Source of the DNA: Bradyrhizobium betae
GTDB lineage: Bacteria; Pseudomonadota; Alphaproteobacteria; Rhizobiales; Xanthobacteraceae
DNA: 64,000 bases
Assembly (NCBI RefSeq): GCF_008932115.1
Contig: NZ_CP044543.1
Location: forward strand, 5,524,501-5,588,500
Direction of reading: 5' to 3'
The notes under the pieces were generated by a model, which was given only the letters and a program-made list of their open reading frames with translations, did not search any database and was not told where the DNA came from. Shown here piece by piece: positions 53,936 through 62,635 of this stretch (the first letter of the stretch is position 1; every line of letters starts with the position of its first letter). The position numbers and the translations under genes were made by a program.

Positions 53936-54925
53936 ATGACGGATCAGGCGATTTTGGTCACGGGTGCGGCCGGCTTCATCGGCTTTCACGTCGCCCGGCA
54001 GCTGCTCGCCGAAGGCCGGACCGTCGTCGGGCTCGACAATCTCAACAGCTATTACGATCCCGCGCTGAAACTGGCCCGGCTGGACCTGTTGCGCGACGAT
54101 TCCCGCTTTTCGTTCGTCAAGGCCGATCTCGCCGACCGCGAGGCGATCGCCGCGCTGTTCGCACGGCACGGATTCGCCAAAGTCGTGCATCTCGCGGCCC
54201 AGGCCGGCGTGCGCTACTCGATCGAGCAGCCGCAGGCTTACGCCGATTCCAATCTCCAGGGCTTTCTCAACGTGCTGGAGGGCTGCCGCCACAATGGCTG
54301 TCGTCATCTCGTCTACGCCTCGTCATCCTCCGTTTATGGCGCCAACGCTAAACTGCCATTTGCCGTGCAGGACCGGACCGACCATCCCGTGAGCTTCTAT
54401 GCCGCGACCAAGAAGGCGAACGAGGTGATGGCGCAGTCCTACAGCCATCTCTACCGGCTGCCGGTCACTGCCTTGCGCTTCTTCACCATTTACGGCCCGT
54501 GGGGACGGCCCGATATGGCCCTGTTTCTGTTCGCGAATGCCATCATGGCGGGCAAGCCGATCCGGCTCTTTAACCATGGCCGGATGCGTCGCGACTTCAC
54601 CTATATTGACGACGTCACCCGTGTAGTATCCAAGCTGGTCGATCGGGTGCCCGCGGATGACCCGGCTGCCGCAAATGCGCCGTCTAAGGTCTACAATGTC
54701 GGCAATCACCACCCGGAAGAGCTGATGCATGTCGTCGGACTTCTGGAGCAGGAGCTGGGTCGGACGGCGATCAGAGAATTGCTGCCGATGCAGCCGGGAG
54801 ACGTCTTGGAAACGTTCGCGGATGTCGAGGATCTGATGCGCGACACCGGCTTTGCGCCGTCAACGCCGATCGCGCACGGGGTTCGTAATTTTGTCACCTG
54901 GTATCGGGACTACTTCAAGGTTTGA
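53936..54925 (+). CDS. UDP-glucuronate 4-epimerase, LspL/CapI type
   Basis: The 329-residue product has 'ILVTGAAGFIGFHVARQLLA', 'GLDNLNSYYDPALK' (diagnostic of GlcA epimerases), 'YASSSSVYGAN', the catalytic 'YAATKKANE' YxxxK and 'LRFFTIYGPWGRPDMA'. It makes UDP-galacturonate, found in rhizobial LPS core and O-chains. ATG at 53936 follows GGGAACAGG. It leads the rightward block with manC, which begins 1 bp after its stop codon. Confidence 0.93.
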   Translation: MTDQAILVTGAAGFIGFHVARQLLAEGRTVVGLDNLNSYYDPALKLARLDLLRDDSRFSFVKADLADREAIAALFARHGFAKVVHLAAQAGVRYSIEQPQAYADSNLQGFLNVLEGCRHNGCRHLVYASSSSVYGANAKLPFAVQDRTDHPVSFYAATKKANEVMAQSYSHLYRLPVTALRFFTIYGPWGRPDMALFLFANAIMAGKPIRLFNHGRMRRDFTYIDDVTRVVSKLVDRVPADDPAAANAPSKVYNVGNHHPEELMHVVGLLEQELGRTAIRELLPMQPGDVLETFADVEDLMRDTGFAPSTPIAHGVRNFVTWYRDYFKV

Positions 54926-54926
54926 A

Positions 54927-56345
54927 ATGACGATGGACAAACGCATTATCCCCCTGATCATGTGCGGCGGTGCCGGAACACGGCTGTGGCCGGCTTCGCG
55001 CGAGGTGCGCCCCAAGCAATTCCTGCCGCTGTTCGGCGCGCGCTCGACCTTCCAGGATACGCTGCTGCGTGTCTCGGATGCTTCGCTGTTCGATCGTCCT
55101 GTTATCATCACCAATGCGTCCTACCGCTTCATGGTGCTGGAGCAGCTCGCCGAGATCGGCATCGAGGCCGATGTGATCCTCGAGCCGATGCGGCGCGATT
55201 CCGGCCCCGCGATCGCAGCGGGTGCGGTGTTCGCGCAGAACCGCTCGAGTGAAGCCATCGTGCTCGCGCTCGCCGCCGATCACGTGGTGCAGGACAATGC
55301 CGCCTTCGTCGCCGCCTGCCGCGAAGGTCTCACCGCCGCAAGCGCCGGGCGCATCGTCACCTTCGGCGTCAAGCCGGAACGGCCGGCGACCGAATACGGC
55401 TATATCAGCCCGGGCGAGGTGATCTCGGGCGAGGTGCACGCGGTCGCGCGCTTCGTCGAAAAGCCGGACGCGGTGAAGGCCGCCGACTACGTCAATTCGG
55501 GTTATCTCTGGAACAGCGGCAACTTCATGTTCCCTGCTGCTCTCCTGCTCGACGAATACCGCAAGGTCGACGCGGGAAGCGTGGAGGCGGTCACCAATGC
55601 AGTCGCCAATGCCGGCCGCGATCTCGGCTTCGTGACGCTGGAGCCGCAGGCTTTCGGCGCGGCGAAGGCGATCTCGATCGACTACGCCGTGATGGAGAAG
55701 ACCTCGCGCGCGGCCGTGGTGCCGGTGTCCTGCGGCTGGTCCGATGTCGGCTCCTGGCATGCGGTGTGGGAGCTGTCGGACAAGGACGCGCAGGGCAACG
55801 CCTCGCATGGCAGTGCGGTGTTCGAAGACTCGCGCAACTGCAACGTCACCTCCGATTCCGCGCTGGTCGCGCTCGAAGGCGTCGACGATCTCATCGTGGT
55901 CGCAACCGCCGATGCGGTGCTGGTGTCGCGCCAGAAGGATGCCAACGGCCTCAAGCGTCTCGTGACCAAGCTCAAGACGGTCGCGCCGAAGGTCACCGAG
56001 GAGCATCTGAAAGTGCACCGGCCCTGGGGCAGCTATCAGTCCGTCGACAATGGCGAACGCCACCAGGTCAAGCGCATCGTGGTGAAGCCGGGCGGGCGGC
56101 TGTCGCTGCAGAAGCACCACCATCGTGCCGAGCACTGGATCGTGGTCCGCGGCGCCGCCCGGGTCACCGTCAACGAGACGGTCAAGACCGTGCACGAGAA
56201 CGAGTCGATCTACATCCCGATGGGCGCCGTCCACCGGATGGAGAACCCCGGCAAGATCATGCTGGAACTCATCGAGGTGCAGACCGGAAGCTATCTCGGG
56301 GAAGACGACATCATCCGGATTGAAGACGACTATCAAAGGTCGTAA
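54927..56345 (+). CDS. manC: Mannose-1-phosphate guanylyltransferase / mannose-6-phosphate isomerase
   Basis: The 472-residue product has the nucleotidyltransferase signature MCGGAGTRLWPASRE (GGAGTR at 14-19), 'FVEKPDAVKAADYVNSGYLW' and 'SWHAVWELSDKD', then a C-terminal cupin ('VKPGGRLSLQKHHHRAEHW') that is the type II phosphomannose isomerase part. It makes GDP-mannose for LPS and exopolysaccharide. An internal ATG two codons later is also possible. Confidence 0.95.
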   Translation: MTMDKRIIPLIMCGGAGTRLWPASREVRPKQFLPLFGARSTFQDTLLRVSDASLFDRPVIITNASYRFMVLEQLAEIGIEADVILEPMRRDSGPAIAAGAVFAQNRSSEAIVLALAADHVVQDNAAFVAACREGLTAASAGRIVTFGVKPERPATEYGYISPGEVISGEVHAVARFVEKPDAVKAADYVNSGYLWNSGNFMFPAALLLDEYRKVDAGSVEAVTNAVANAGRDLGFVTLEPQAFGAAKAISIDYAVMEKTSRAAVVPVSCGWSDVGSWHAVWELSDKDAQGNASHGSAVFEDSRNCNVTSDSALVALEGVDDLIVVATADAVLVSRQKDANGLKRLVTKLKTVAPKVTEEHLKVHRPWGSYQSVDNGERHQVKRIVVKPGGRLSLQKHHHRAEHWIVVRGAARVTVNETVKTVHENESIYIPMGAVHRMENPGKIMLELIEVQTGSYLGEDDIIRIEDDYQRS

Positions 56346-56463
56346 CCAGCACACTCCGAATCACGCGCCCCGGCCCGAAACAGCGGTATCTTTCAGCCAC
56401 TTAAGGCCCGGGGAACGTGTAACTTTTTGAATCAAATCGTGTCCGGTCAGTCAGGCCGGCATT

Positions 56464-56479
56464 CGCCACAAATGTGGCG
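56464..56479. promoter_or_regulatory. Inverted repeat upstream of the WlbA-like gene
   Basis: CGCCACA and TGTGGCG are perfect 7-bp arms around AA, 50 bp before the ATG at 56530. It may be an operator or a short mRNA hairpin; the gap 56346-56529 should contain a promoter for the oxidoreductase-aminotransferase pair. Confidence 0.4.
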
Positions 56480-56529
56480 TCCGTGCTAGAAGCGGCCCGG
56501 GGATTTGCGTTGAATCGGGGTTTGCTCAG

Positions 56530-57534
56530 ATGAGTTCCAAAGTGTCTTCACCGGCAAAGGCCGGCTTGCGCGTCGGCGTCATTGGCGCGGGCGTGATGGG
56601 CAGCAACCACGCGCGCGTGCTTGCGGGTCTTCCGGGCGTCAACCTCGTTGGCGTGGTCGATCCCTCGCCGGCGCACCTTGCGCGCACCACCGAGCTTGCC
56701 AACTGCCAGGGCTTCGAGACGCTCGACCAGCTCCTCGCCGCCGGCGTCGATGCCGTCACCATTGCCGCGCCGACCCATCTGCATCACGAGGTCGCGCTCG
56801 CCTGCATCGCCAAGAACATCCACGTGCTGGTCGAGAAGCCGATCGCCTCCACGGTCGCGGAAGGGCGCGAGATCGTCACTGCTGCGCAAAAGGCCGGCGT
56901 GACGCTGATGGTCGGCCATGTCGAGCGCTTCAATCCGGCCGTCGCCGCCGTCAAGCAGGCGATCGCGGGCGAGGACATCCTGTCGATCGCGATCACGCGC
57001 GTCGGCCCGTTCCCGCCGCGCATGTCCAATGTCGGCGTCGTCATCGATCTCGCCGTGCACGACATCGATTTGATCCGCTGGTTCACCGAATCCGACATCG
57101 TCGAGGTGCAGCCGCAATTGTCGAGTGCGATCGCCGAGCGCGAGGACATCGCGCTGCTGCAGTTCCGCACCGCCAACGGCGTGCTCGCCCACATCAACAC
57201 CAACTGGCTGACGCCGTTCAAGGCGCGCAGCGTCACGGTCGCGACCCGCGGCAAATACGTGATGGGCGATCTGTTGACGCGCCAGGTCACCGAGTGCTTC
57301 GGCTTCAAGCCCGACGGCAGCTATTCGATGCGGCATCTGCCGGTCGGCCATGACGAGCCGCTGCGTGCCGAGTTGATTGCGTTCCTCAGGGCCGTGCGCC
57401 ATGGCGAGACGCCGGCGGTGACCGGCGACGAGGGCGTTGCCAGCCTCGAGATCGCGACGCAGTGCCTGGAAACACCCTCGCGTCCCGCAGCCAATTCGGC
57501 CGCCCGCAAGGGCCCGCGCCGCGTTGTCGGCTGA
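56530..57534 (+). CDS. Gfo/Idh/MocA oxidoreductase, WlbA/WbpB-like
   Basis: The 334-residue product has 'LRVGVIGAGVMGSNHARVLA' (NAD site, residues about 13-32), 'HVLVEKPIASTVAEG' with the catalytic Lys of the EKP motif, 'VGHVERFNPAVAAVK' and 'VVIDLAVHDIDLIRW'. WlbA/WbpB oxidise C3 of UDP-GlcNAcA as the first of two steps to a 3-amino sugar. The next gene is the matching aminotransferase type. No UDP-GlcNAc 6-dehydrogenase is in the window, so the exact substrate is open. Confidence 0.88.
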   Translation: MSSKVSSPAKAGLRVGVIGAGVMGSNHARVLAGLPGVNLVGVVDPSPAHLARTTELANCQGFETLDQLLAAGVDAVTIAAPTHLHHEVALACIAKNIHVLVEKPIASTVAEGREIVTAAQKAGVTLMVGHVERFNPAVAAVKQAIAGEDILSIAITRVGPFPPRMSNVGVVIDLAVHDIDLIRWFTESDIVEVQPQLSSAIAEREDIALLQFRTANGVLAHINTNWLTPFKARSVTVATRGKYVMGDLLTRQVTECFGFKPDGSYSMRHLPVGHDEPLRAELIAFLRAVRHGETPAVTGDEGVASLEIATQCLETPSRPAANSAARKGPRRVVG

Positions 57535-57574
57535 TCCTCCTCGCATGTCGACCGCTCAAACTCAGCAAGGCGCC

Positions 57575-58726
57575 ATGAACCAGCATCTGCGTTCGGATCC
57601 CATTCCCTTCATCGATGTCAGCTCGCAGCGCCGCCGGCTCGGCGCCTCGCTCGATGCCGCCGTCAAGCGCGTGCTCGACCATTGCCAGTTCGTCAACGGA
57701 CCTGAAGTCACCGAGCTCGAGAAGCAGCTCGCGGCCTATTGCGGCGCCAAGCACGTCATCGCCTGCTCCAGCGGCACCGATGCGCTTCTGATGGTGCTGA
57801 TGGCAAAGAACGTCGGCCCCGGCGATGCCGTGCTGTGCCCGTCGTTCACCTTCATCGCGACCGCATCGCCGGCGGCCCGGACCGGAGCGACGCCGGTTTA
57901 CGTCGATGTCGACGAAGCCACCTTCAACATGAGCCCGGAGTCGCTGAAGCGCGGCATCGCGACCGCCCGCAAGGCCGGCCTGAAGCCCGTCGCGGTCATT
58001 CCCGTCGACCTGTTCGGACAGCCGGCCGATCACGATGCCATCGCCGAGATCGCCAAGGCCGAGGGCCTGTTCGTGCTCGATGACGCCGCCCAGGGTTTTG
58101 GCGCCAGCTACAAGGGCCGCAAGCTCGGTACCTTCGGGCTCGCCACCACGACCAGCTTCTTCCCGGCGAAGCCGCTCGGCTGCTTCGGCGACGGCGGCGC
58201 GATCTTCACCGATGACGACGAGCTCGCCGCGACGCTGCGCAGCATCCGCGTGCACGGGCAGGGCGTCGACAAATACGACAACGTCCGCCTCGGCCTGACC
58301 GGCCGGCTCGACACCATGCAGGCCGCGATCCTGCTCGAGAAGCTGACGATTTTCGACGACGAGGTCGCCGCCCGCAACAAGGTCGCGGAGCGCTATGCGC
58401 GGGGCCTGTCGAACGTCGTCACCGTGCCGCGTCTGGCGCCGGGCAATACCTCGGTCTGGGCGCAATACACCATCCGCCTTCCTGAGGGCACCGACCGCGA
58501 CGGCTTCGCCGCCGCGCTGAAGGCCCAGGGCGTGCCGACCGCGATCTATTACGGCAAGTCGATGCACCAGCAGACTGCCTACAAGCAATATCCGGTCGCC
58601 GACGGCGGCCTGCCTGCTTGCGAGAGCCTGTCGCAGGACGTCATCAGCCTGCCGATGCACGCCTACCTGACCGAAGCCGATCAGGAGCGAATCATCGCCG
58701 CCGTGCGCGGCGCGATCGCGGGCTGA
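57575..58726 (+). CDS. DegT/DnrJ/EryC1 aminotransferase, WlbC/WbpE-like
   Basis: The 383-residue PLP enzyme has 'IPFIDVSSQRRRLGASLDAA', 'VIACSSGTDALLMVLMA', 'FVLDDAAQGFGASYKG' (cofactor-ring Asp) and the Schiff-base Lys199 in 'FFPAKPLGCFGDGG'. It aminates a keto-sugar nucleotide, plausibly the product of the preceding oxidoreductase. ATG at 57575 follows AAGG at good spacing; an ATG 30 bp upstream has none. The pair makes a 3-amino-3-deoxy sugar for the O-chain, by inference. Confidence 0.9.
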   Translation: MNQHLRSDPIPFIDVSSQRRRLGASLDAAVKRVLDHCQFVNGPEVTELEKQLAAYCGAKHVIACSSGTDALLMVLMAKNVGPGDAVLCPSFTFIATASPAARTGATPVYVDVDEATFNMSPESLKRGIATARKAGLKPVAVIPVDLFGQPADHDAIAEIAKAEGLFVLDDAAQGFGASYKGRKLGTFGLATTTSFFPAKPLGCFGDGGAIFTDDDELAATLRSIRVHGQGVDKYDNVRLGLTGRLDTMQAAILLEKLTIFDDEVAARNKVAERYARGLSNVVTVPRLAPGNTSVWAQYTIRLPEGTDRDGFAAALKAQGVPTAIYYGKSMHQQTAYKQYPVADGGLPACESLSQDVISLPMHAYLTEADQERIIAAVRGAIAG

Positions 58727-58739
58727 TCTTGCTTTTCTT

Positions 58740-58892
58740 CCCCTCTCCCCCTGTGGGAGAGGGTGGATCGCCGCGTAGCGGCGAGACGGGTGAGGGGTCT
58801 CTCTCCACTCGGAAGGCGCGGAGAGAAACCCCTCACCCCAATGAGCTTGTGTCTGCTTGCGGAGCTGCCCTCTCCCACAAGGGGAGAGGGCA
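58740..58892. repeat. Dispersed palindromic repeat, family A, copy 2
   Basis: CCCTCTCCCCCTGTGGGAGAGG ... GGGTGAGGGGTCTCTC and GAGAGAAACCCCTCACCCC ... GCCCTCTCCCACAAGGGG form long inverted arms, related to the copy at 3411-3546. The inner parts differ between copies. It lies between the aminotransferase and murJ. Confidence 0.85.
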
Positions 58893-58952
58893 CATTAATG
58901 CGCATCGCAAGATGCAATCGACCTCTGTCCGATTAGCCTCTAAAACAGACGC

Positions 58953-60479
58953 ATGCTCGGACGCATCTTCACGGTTGGTGGTTACACGCTGCTCTCGCGG
59001 CTGACGGGATTTGCCCGCGACATCATGCTCGCGGCGATCCTCGGCGCCGGTCCCGTGGCCGACGCCTTCTTCGTGGCGCTGCGGCTGCCCAACCATTTCC
59101 GCGCGATCTTTGCCGAAGGCGCCTTCAATGCGGCCTGGGTGCCGGCCTATGCCCATGTCCATGGCGAAAAGGGCGAGGGGGCGGCAAAACTGTTCGCCGA
59201 CCGCATCTTCACGCTGCTGCTGGCCTCGCAAATCGTGCTGCTGATCGTCGCGTGGCTGTTCATGCCGCAGGCCATGAGCATCCTGGCACCGGGCTTTTCC
59301 GAGGATGCCGAGCAGCGCAAGCTCGCGATCGAGCTGACCCGGATCACCTTTCCCTATCTGCTGCTGATCACGCTGGTGACGCTCTATGGCGGCATGCTCA
59401 ACGTGATGCAGCGCTTTGCCAGCGCAGCCGCCGCCTCGATCTTCCTCAACGTCGCGATGATGATGACCCTGGCGCTGGCCGCCTGGTTTCCGACCGCGGG
59501 CCACGCCGCGGCCTGGGGCGTGCTGATCTCAGGCTTCCTGCAGTATTTCCTGCTCGCCGGCGATCTTGCCCGCCATGGCGGCCTGCCGCGCTTTGCCCCG
59601 CTCAGGCTCGACGAAGACATCCGCGGCTTCTTCAAAGCGCTCGGGCCGGCGACGCTGGGATCGATGGGCACGCAGGTCGCGCTGTTCGCCGACACCATCA
59701 TCGCGACCTTCCTGCCCGCGGGCGCGCTGTCGGCGCTCTATTACGCCGACCGCCTCAATCAATTGCCGATCGGCGTCATCGGCATTGCCATCGGCACGGT
59801 GCTGCTGCCGGAGATGTCGAAGCGGATCACGGCCAACGACCATGACGGCGCGATGAAGGCGCAGCGCCGCGCGTTCGATTTCACGCTGCTGTTCTCGATC
59901 CCTTTCGTCGCGGCCTTCCTGACCGTGCCCGACGAGATCATGCGCGCGCTGTTCGCCCGCGGCGCGTTCTCGAAAGCCGATGCGGTGGCCGCCGGCGGCA
60001 CACTGGCGGCTTACGCCATCGGCCTGATCCCCTTCGTGCTGATCCGCAGCGCGGTCGCGACCTTCTATGCGCGCAAGGATACGGCGACGCCGGTGCGGGC
60101 GTCGCTGACCGGGATCGCGGTCAACGTCGCGCTGAAAGTCGCCTTGATGGGATCGCTCGCCCAGATCGGTCTCGCGCTGGCAACAGCAGCCGGTGTCTGG
60201 ACCAATCTGCTGCTGGTGCTGTTCTTCGCCGTGCGGCGAGGGTTTCTCGTGCTGGACCGCGCCTGGCTGACGTCGTTCGCGAAATTCCTGCTGACTGGAG
60301 TGATCTTGGCCGCGAGCTTCTGGCTGATCGCGCGGTTCTGCGCTGCGTCGCTGGCCTCGATGCACTTCGGGGACGAAATGACGCTGGGCCTGCTCGCCCT
60401 CGGGGGCACGATCGTCTACGCGCTCGCGATCCTCATCCTGTTCGGTCGCAACTGGCTGGTCTCGCTGGTGCGCAGTTAG
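58953..60479 (+). CDS. murJ: Lipid II flippase MurJ
   Basis: The 508-residue product has about 14 helices of the MviN family: 'LLSRLTGFARDIMLAAILGA' (N-terminal Arg motif), 'NHFRAIFAEGAFNAAWVPAY', 'GTQVALFADTIIATFLPAG' and 'YYADRLNQLPIGVIGIAIGT'. MurJ flips lipid II for peptidoglycan synthesis. The N-terminus MLGRIFTVGGYTLLSRL is standard. A family-A repeat separates it from the O-antigen genes. Confidence 0.96.
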   Translation: MLGRIFTVGGYTLLSRLTGFARDIMLAAILGAGPVADAFFVALRLPNHFRAIFAEGAFNAAWVPAYAHVHGEKGEGAAKLFADRIFTLLLASQIVLLIVAWLFMPQAMSILAPGFSEDAEQRKLAIELTRITFPYLLLITLVTLYGGMLNVMQRFASAAAASIFLNVAMMMTLALAAWFPTAGHAAAWGVLISGFLQYFLLAGDLARHGGLPRFAPLRLDEDIRGFFKALGPATLGSMGTQVALFADTIIATFLPAGALSALYYADRLNQLPIGVIGIAIGTVLLPEMSKRITANDHDGAMKAQRRAFDFTLLFSIPFVAAFLTVPDEIMRALFARGAFSKADAVAAGGTLAAYAIGLIPFVLIRSAVATFYARKDTATPVRASLTGIAVNVALKVALMGSLAQIGLALATAAGVWTNLLLVLFFAVRRGFLVLDRAWLTSFAKFLLTGVILAASFWLIARFCAASLASMHFGDEMTLGLLALGGTIVYALAILILFGRNWLVSLVRS

Positions 60480-60566
60480 GCGCTGGAGCGAGGCACTCGC
60501 CTCCAGGATGTAACTGAAATCCGTACAGCCCTTGATTTTGCGCGATCGCCCTGCTATTGGTCCCTC

Positions 60567-60644
60567 ATGATTAAATCGTCGCGCAAAGTGAACTTCAACC
60601 ACATGACCCGCTTCGGCTGGGCCGTGGAAGGAGTCGTGCGCTAG
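60567..60644 (+). CDS. Possible 25-residue peptide
   Basis: ATG at 60567 opens a 25-codon frame (MIKSSRKVNFNHMTRFGWAV...) ending in TAG at 60642-60644. The peptide is strongly basic. No Shine-Dalgarno is seen; a TTGATT at about 60533 and an A/T-rich -10-like TATTGG at about 60555 would place transcription start next to the ATG, so a leaderless mRNA is conceivable. An intrinsic terminator follows 27 bp later. Could equally be a small non-coding RNA. Confidence 0.4.
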   Translation: MIKSSRKVNFNHMTRFGWAVEGVVR

Positions 60645-60671
60645 GAATTCGTCGACGACATCTTTTCCACC

Positions 60672-60705
60672 AGGCCCCGCCGGCATCGGACGGGGCCTTT
60701 TGTTT
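60672..60705 (+). terminator. Intrinsic terminator
   Basis: AGGCCCCG, inner CCG-GCAT-CGG, one bulged A, then CGGGGCCT gives an 11-bp stem with a tetraloop, followed by TTTTGTTT. It ends the short transcript candidate that begins near 60560. Confidence 0.88.
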
Positions 60706-60743
60706 GGCCACGCTCCCTGCCGGCACAACAGCAGGAGCGTGCG

Positions 60744-61019
60744 ATGCCACCTCAACTGACCAGCGTTTCATCCGGGATCGAGCGCGACGCCGCGAGGCGT
60801 CGCCTCGACCTCTCCGTCATATCAAGCCCGCTCAGGCGATATTGGCGTGCGTTTCAGCAGCGGCGCCAGCGCTCACGAGTCACCTTGCAGGATCTGAATG
60901 ACAGGGAGCTGATGGATATCGGCCTGACGCGTGGCGAGATCGACTACGTCACGCCTGAACGCGCGATCGATAGACTGAGAGATAGCACGATGCAGATATG
61001 GGGCCGAGGTGGGATGTGA
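60744..61019 (+). CDS. DUF1127 protein
   Basis: The 91-residue product ends in a DUF1127 domain ('RVTLQDLNDRELMDIGLTRGEIDYV'), preceded by a basic stretch 'RRYWRAFQQRRQRSR'. Small DUF1127 proteins in alphaproteobacteria have been tied to phosphate and carbon metabolism and to RNA turnover. It lies just after a terminator and should have its own promoter within 60706-60743 or in the terminator read-through. Confidence 0.88.
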   Translation: MPPQLTSVSSGIERDAARRRLDLSVISSPLRRYWRAFQQRRQRSRVTLQDLNDRELMDIGLTRGEIDYVTPERAIDRLRDSTMQIWGRGGM

Positions 61020-61049
61020 GCGATCATCCCTCCCTGCCGATACGATCCC

Positions 61050-61097
61050 AAGCGTTGCCAACAACAAGCGTTGCCAACAACAAGCGTTCCCAAAAAA
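61050..61097. repeat. Tandem repeat, three 16-bp units
   Basis: AAGCGTTGCCAACAAC occurs twice exactly (61050-61065, 61066-61081) and a third time as AAGCGTTCCCAAAAAA (61082-61097), just before the ATG of the truncated acetyltransferase. Confidence 0.92.
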
Positions 61098-61106
61098 AGG
61101 ATGCCG

Positions 61107-61235
61107 ATGATGACGTCACATGCAGCAATTGCCTCGGCGGACGTGGAAATCCGACGATTGATCATCGACGATCTGGATATCTTTCGCGAGATTCGCGCAG
61201 AGGCACTTCAGATGCATCCTGCGATCAGGGCTTGA
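61107..61235 (+). pseudogene. N-terminal fragment of a GNAT acetyltransferase
   Basis: ATG at 61107 after AAAGG opens 42 codons reading '...ADVEIRRLIIDDLDIFREIRAEALQMHP' (in pieces: VEIRRLIIDDLDIFREIR, AEALQMHP), the usual first strand and helix of GNAT N-acetyltransferases, then stops at 61233-61235. The acetyl-CoA-binding part is missing. It overlaps the 3' end of the convergent alcohol dehydrogenase by 11 bp, so the rest was probably lost when that gene arrived. Confidence 0.65.
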
Positions 61236-62322
61236 TGGCCACTTTCAGAACGCCGTCTCGCTGGTTGGCGAAGAGATCGTAAGCCTCGACGATGTCATCG
61301 AGTTTGCGCGTGTGCGTGACCAGTGGCTTCAGATCCACCCTGCCGGAAGCGACGACGGCCATGAGCCGGCGCATGCGCTCCTTGCCTCCGGGGCACAGCG
61401 CGCTGTTGATCTTGTGGTCGCCGAGACCGGCGCCGAAGGCATCCATGGGGATCTTCAGGTCCGAACTGTAGACGCCCAAACTCGACAGCGTGCCGCCCGG
61501 GCGGATGCAGCGTAGCGCGCTCTCGAACGTGGCTTGCGTCCCGAGAGCCTCGATCGCGCTGTCCGCGCCCTTGCCTCCGGTGTATTTCATCACCTCGGAC
61601 ACCGGATCCTGAGTCTTGAAATTGATGGTGATGTCCGCGCCGAGCTTCTTGCTGACGGCCAGCCGGCCATCATTGCCGTCCACCGTGATGATGGTGGTCG
61701 CACCCAGCAGCCTGGCGCCCGCGGCCGCGCACAGGCCGATTGGACCCTGCGCGAACACCACGACGGTGTCGCCAATCTTGATGTTGGCGTTTTCTGCGCC
61801 TTTGAAGCCGGTGGACATGATGTCCGGGCACATCAGCACCTGCTCGTCCGTCAGGCCGTCGGGCACGGGCGCGAGGTTGCCCTGGGCATCGGGCACGAGG
61901 ATGTATTCGGCTTGCGAACCGTCAATCAGGTTGCCAAAGCGCCAGCCGGCGGTGAGTTTGTAGCCGTGACATCCGCAGCGCCCCGATGCGACGAGATAGC
62001 TGCCGTCCTGTGAAGGCGCGCAGTCCTGAGCGGCGTAGCTGTTGAAGTTGGGGCAGATTGCGCCAGCGATGACGCGCTGCCCTTCCCGATACCCGGTCAC
62101 GCCGCTACCAAGCTTTTCAATGATGCCGACCGGTTCGTGGCCGATGGTGAGGCCCTTTGCCACGGGGTATTCGGCCTTGAGAATGTGGACGTCGGTTCCA
62201 CAGATCGTCGTCGTCGTAATCCGGACCAGCGCATCGTTGGGGCCGACATCCGGGATCGGCTTGTCGGTCAGCTCGATTCGCCCCTTCTCGACAAAAACGG
62301 CGGCCTTCATCATCTTGCCCAT
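61225..62322 (-). CDS. Zinc-dependent alcohol dehydrogenase (MDR family)
   Basis: The 365-residue product has the catalytic zinc region 'ICGTDVHILKAEYPVAKGLTI', 'GHEPVGIIEKLGSGVTGY', the coenzyme motif 'VVVFAQGPIGLCAAAGARLL' and 'IITVDGNDGRLAVSKKLGAD'. It lacks the four-Cys structural zinc loop of typical ADHs, having 'CPNFNSYAAQDCAPS' and 'GRCGCHGYK' instead, and resembles the bacterial NADP-type secondary-alcohol dehydrogenases. ATG at 62322 follows AAGGGAAG; upstream in-frame sequence is not protein-like. Confidence 0.9.
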   Translation of the reverse strand: MGKMMKAAVFVEKGRIELTDKPIPDVGPNDALVRITTTTICGTDVHILKAEYPVAKGLTIGHEPVGIIEKLGSGVTGYREGQRVIAGAICPNFNSYAAQDCAPSQDGSYLVASGRCGCHGYKLTAGWRFGNLIDGSQAEYILVPDAQGNLAPVPDGLTDEQVLMCPDIMSTGFKGAENANIKIGDTVVVFAQGPIGLCAAAGARLLGATTIITVDGNDGRLAVSKKLGADITINFKTQDPVSEVMKYTGGKGADSAIEALGTQATFESALRCIRPGGTLSSLGVYSSDLKIPMDAFGAGLGDHKINSALCPGGKERMRRLMAVVASGRVDLKPLVTHTRKLDDIVEAYDLFANQRDGVLKVAIKP

Positions 62323-62635
62323 AGCGCTTCCCTTGCTCAACTCATGACGACTGCACAATTCAGGGTGGCCCGGGTCGGGGAGGGCGGCGTTGATCTGGCT
62401 CAAGAAGGCCAACATGCCGTTCCAAAACATACTTCGGTTGAAGCTCCCGCCTCAGGAGTTTGCCGTCATCAAAGGCTCGGCCCATGGTCGAACGCACCTC
62501 GACGCTGCCGAGGCGCGAGGGCGGAGCTTTTTTGTGGCAAGATGGATCGCTTCACGGACCTGCCTAAAGCCGTTTGCCTTGCCAGTTTTTCCACGGCAAT
62601 ATGCCGGCAAAACAACCATAGGACGGGACAATACA
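62323..62635. other. Divergent intergenic region, no gene supported
   Basis: This 313-bp gap separates the divergently transcribed alcohol dehydrogenase and the CoxL-like gene and should hold both promoters. No inverted repeat or -35/-10 pair stands out enough to be called. Confidence 0.5.

Noticed and set aside
51740..54307. 855-codon minus-strand frame
   Set aside because: Only its last 340 codons (from GTG 52759) are a real protein; the rest runs antisense or out of frame through the flippase-like and epimerase genes.
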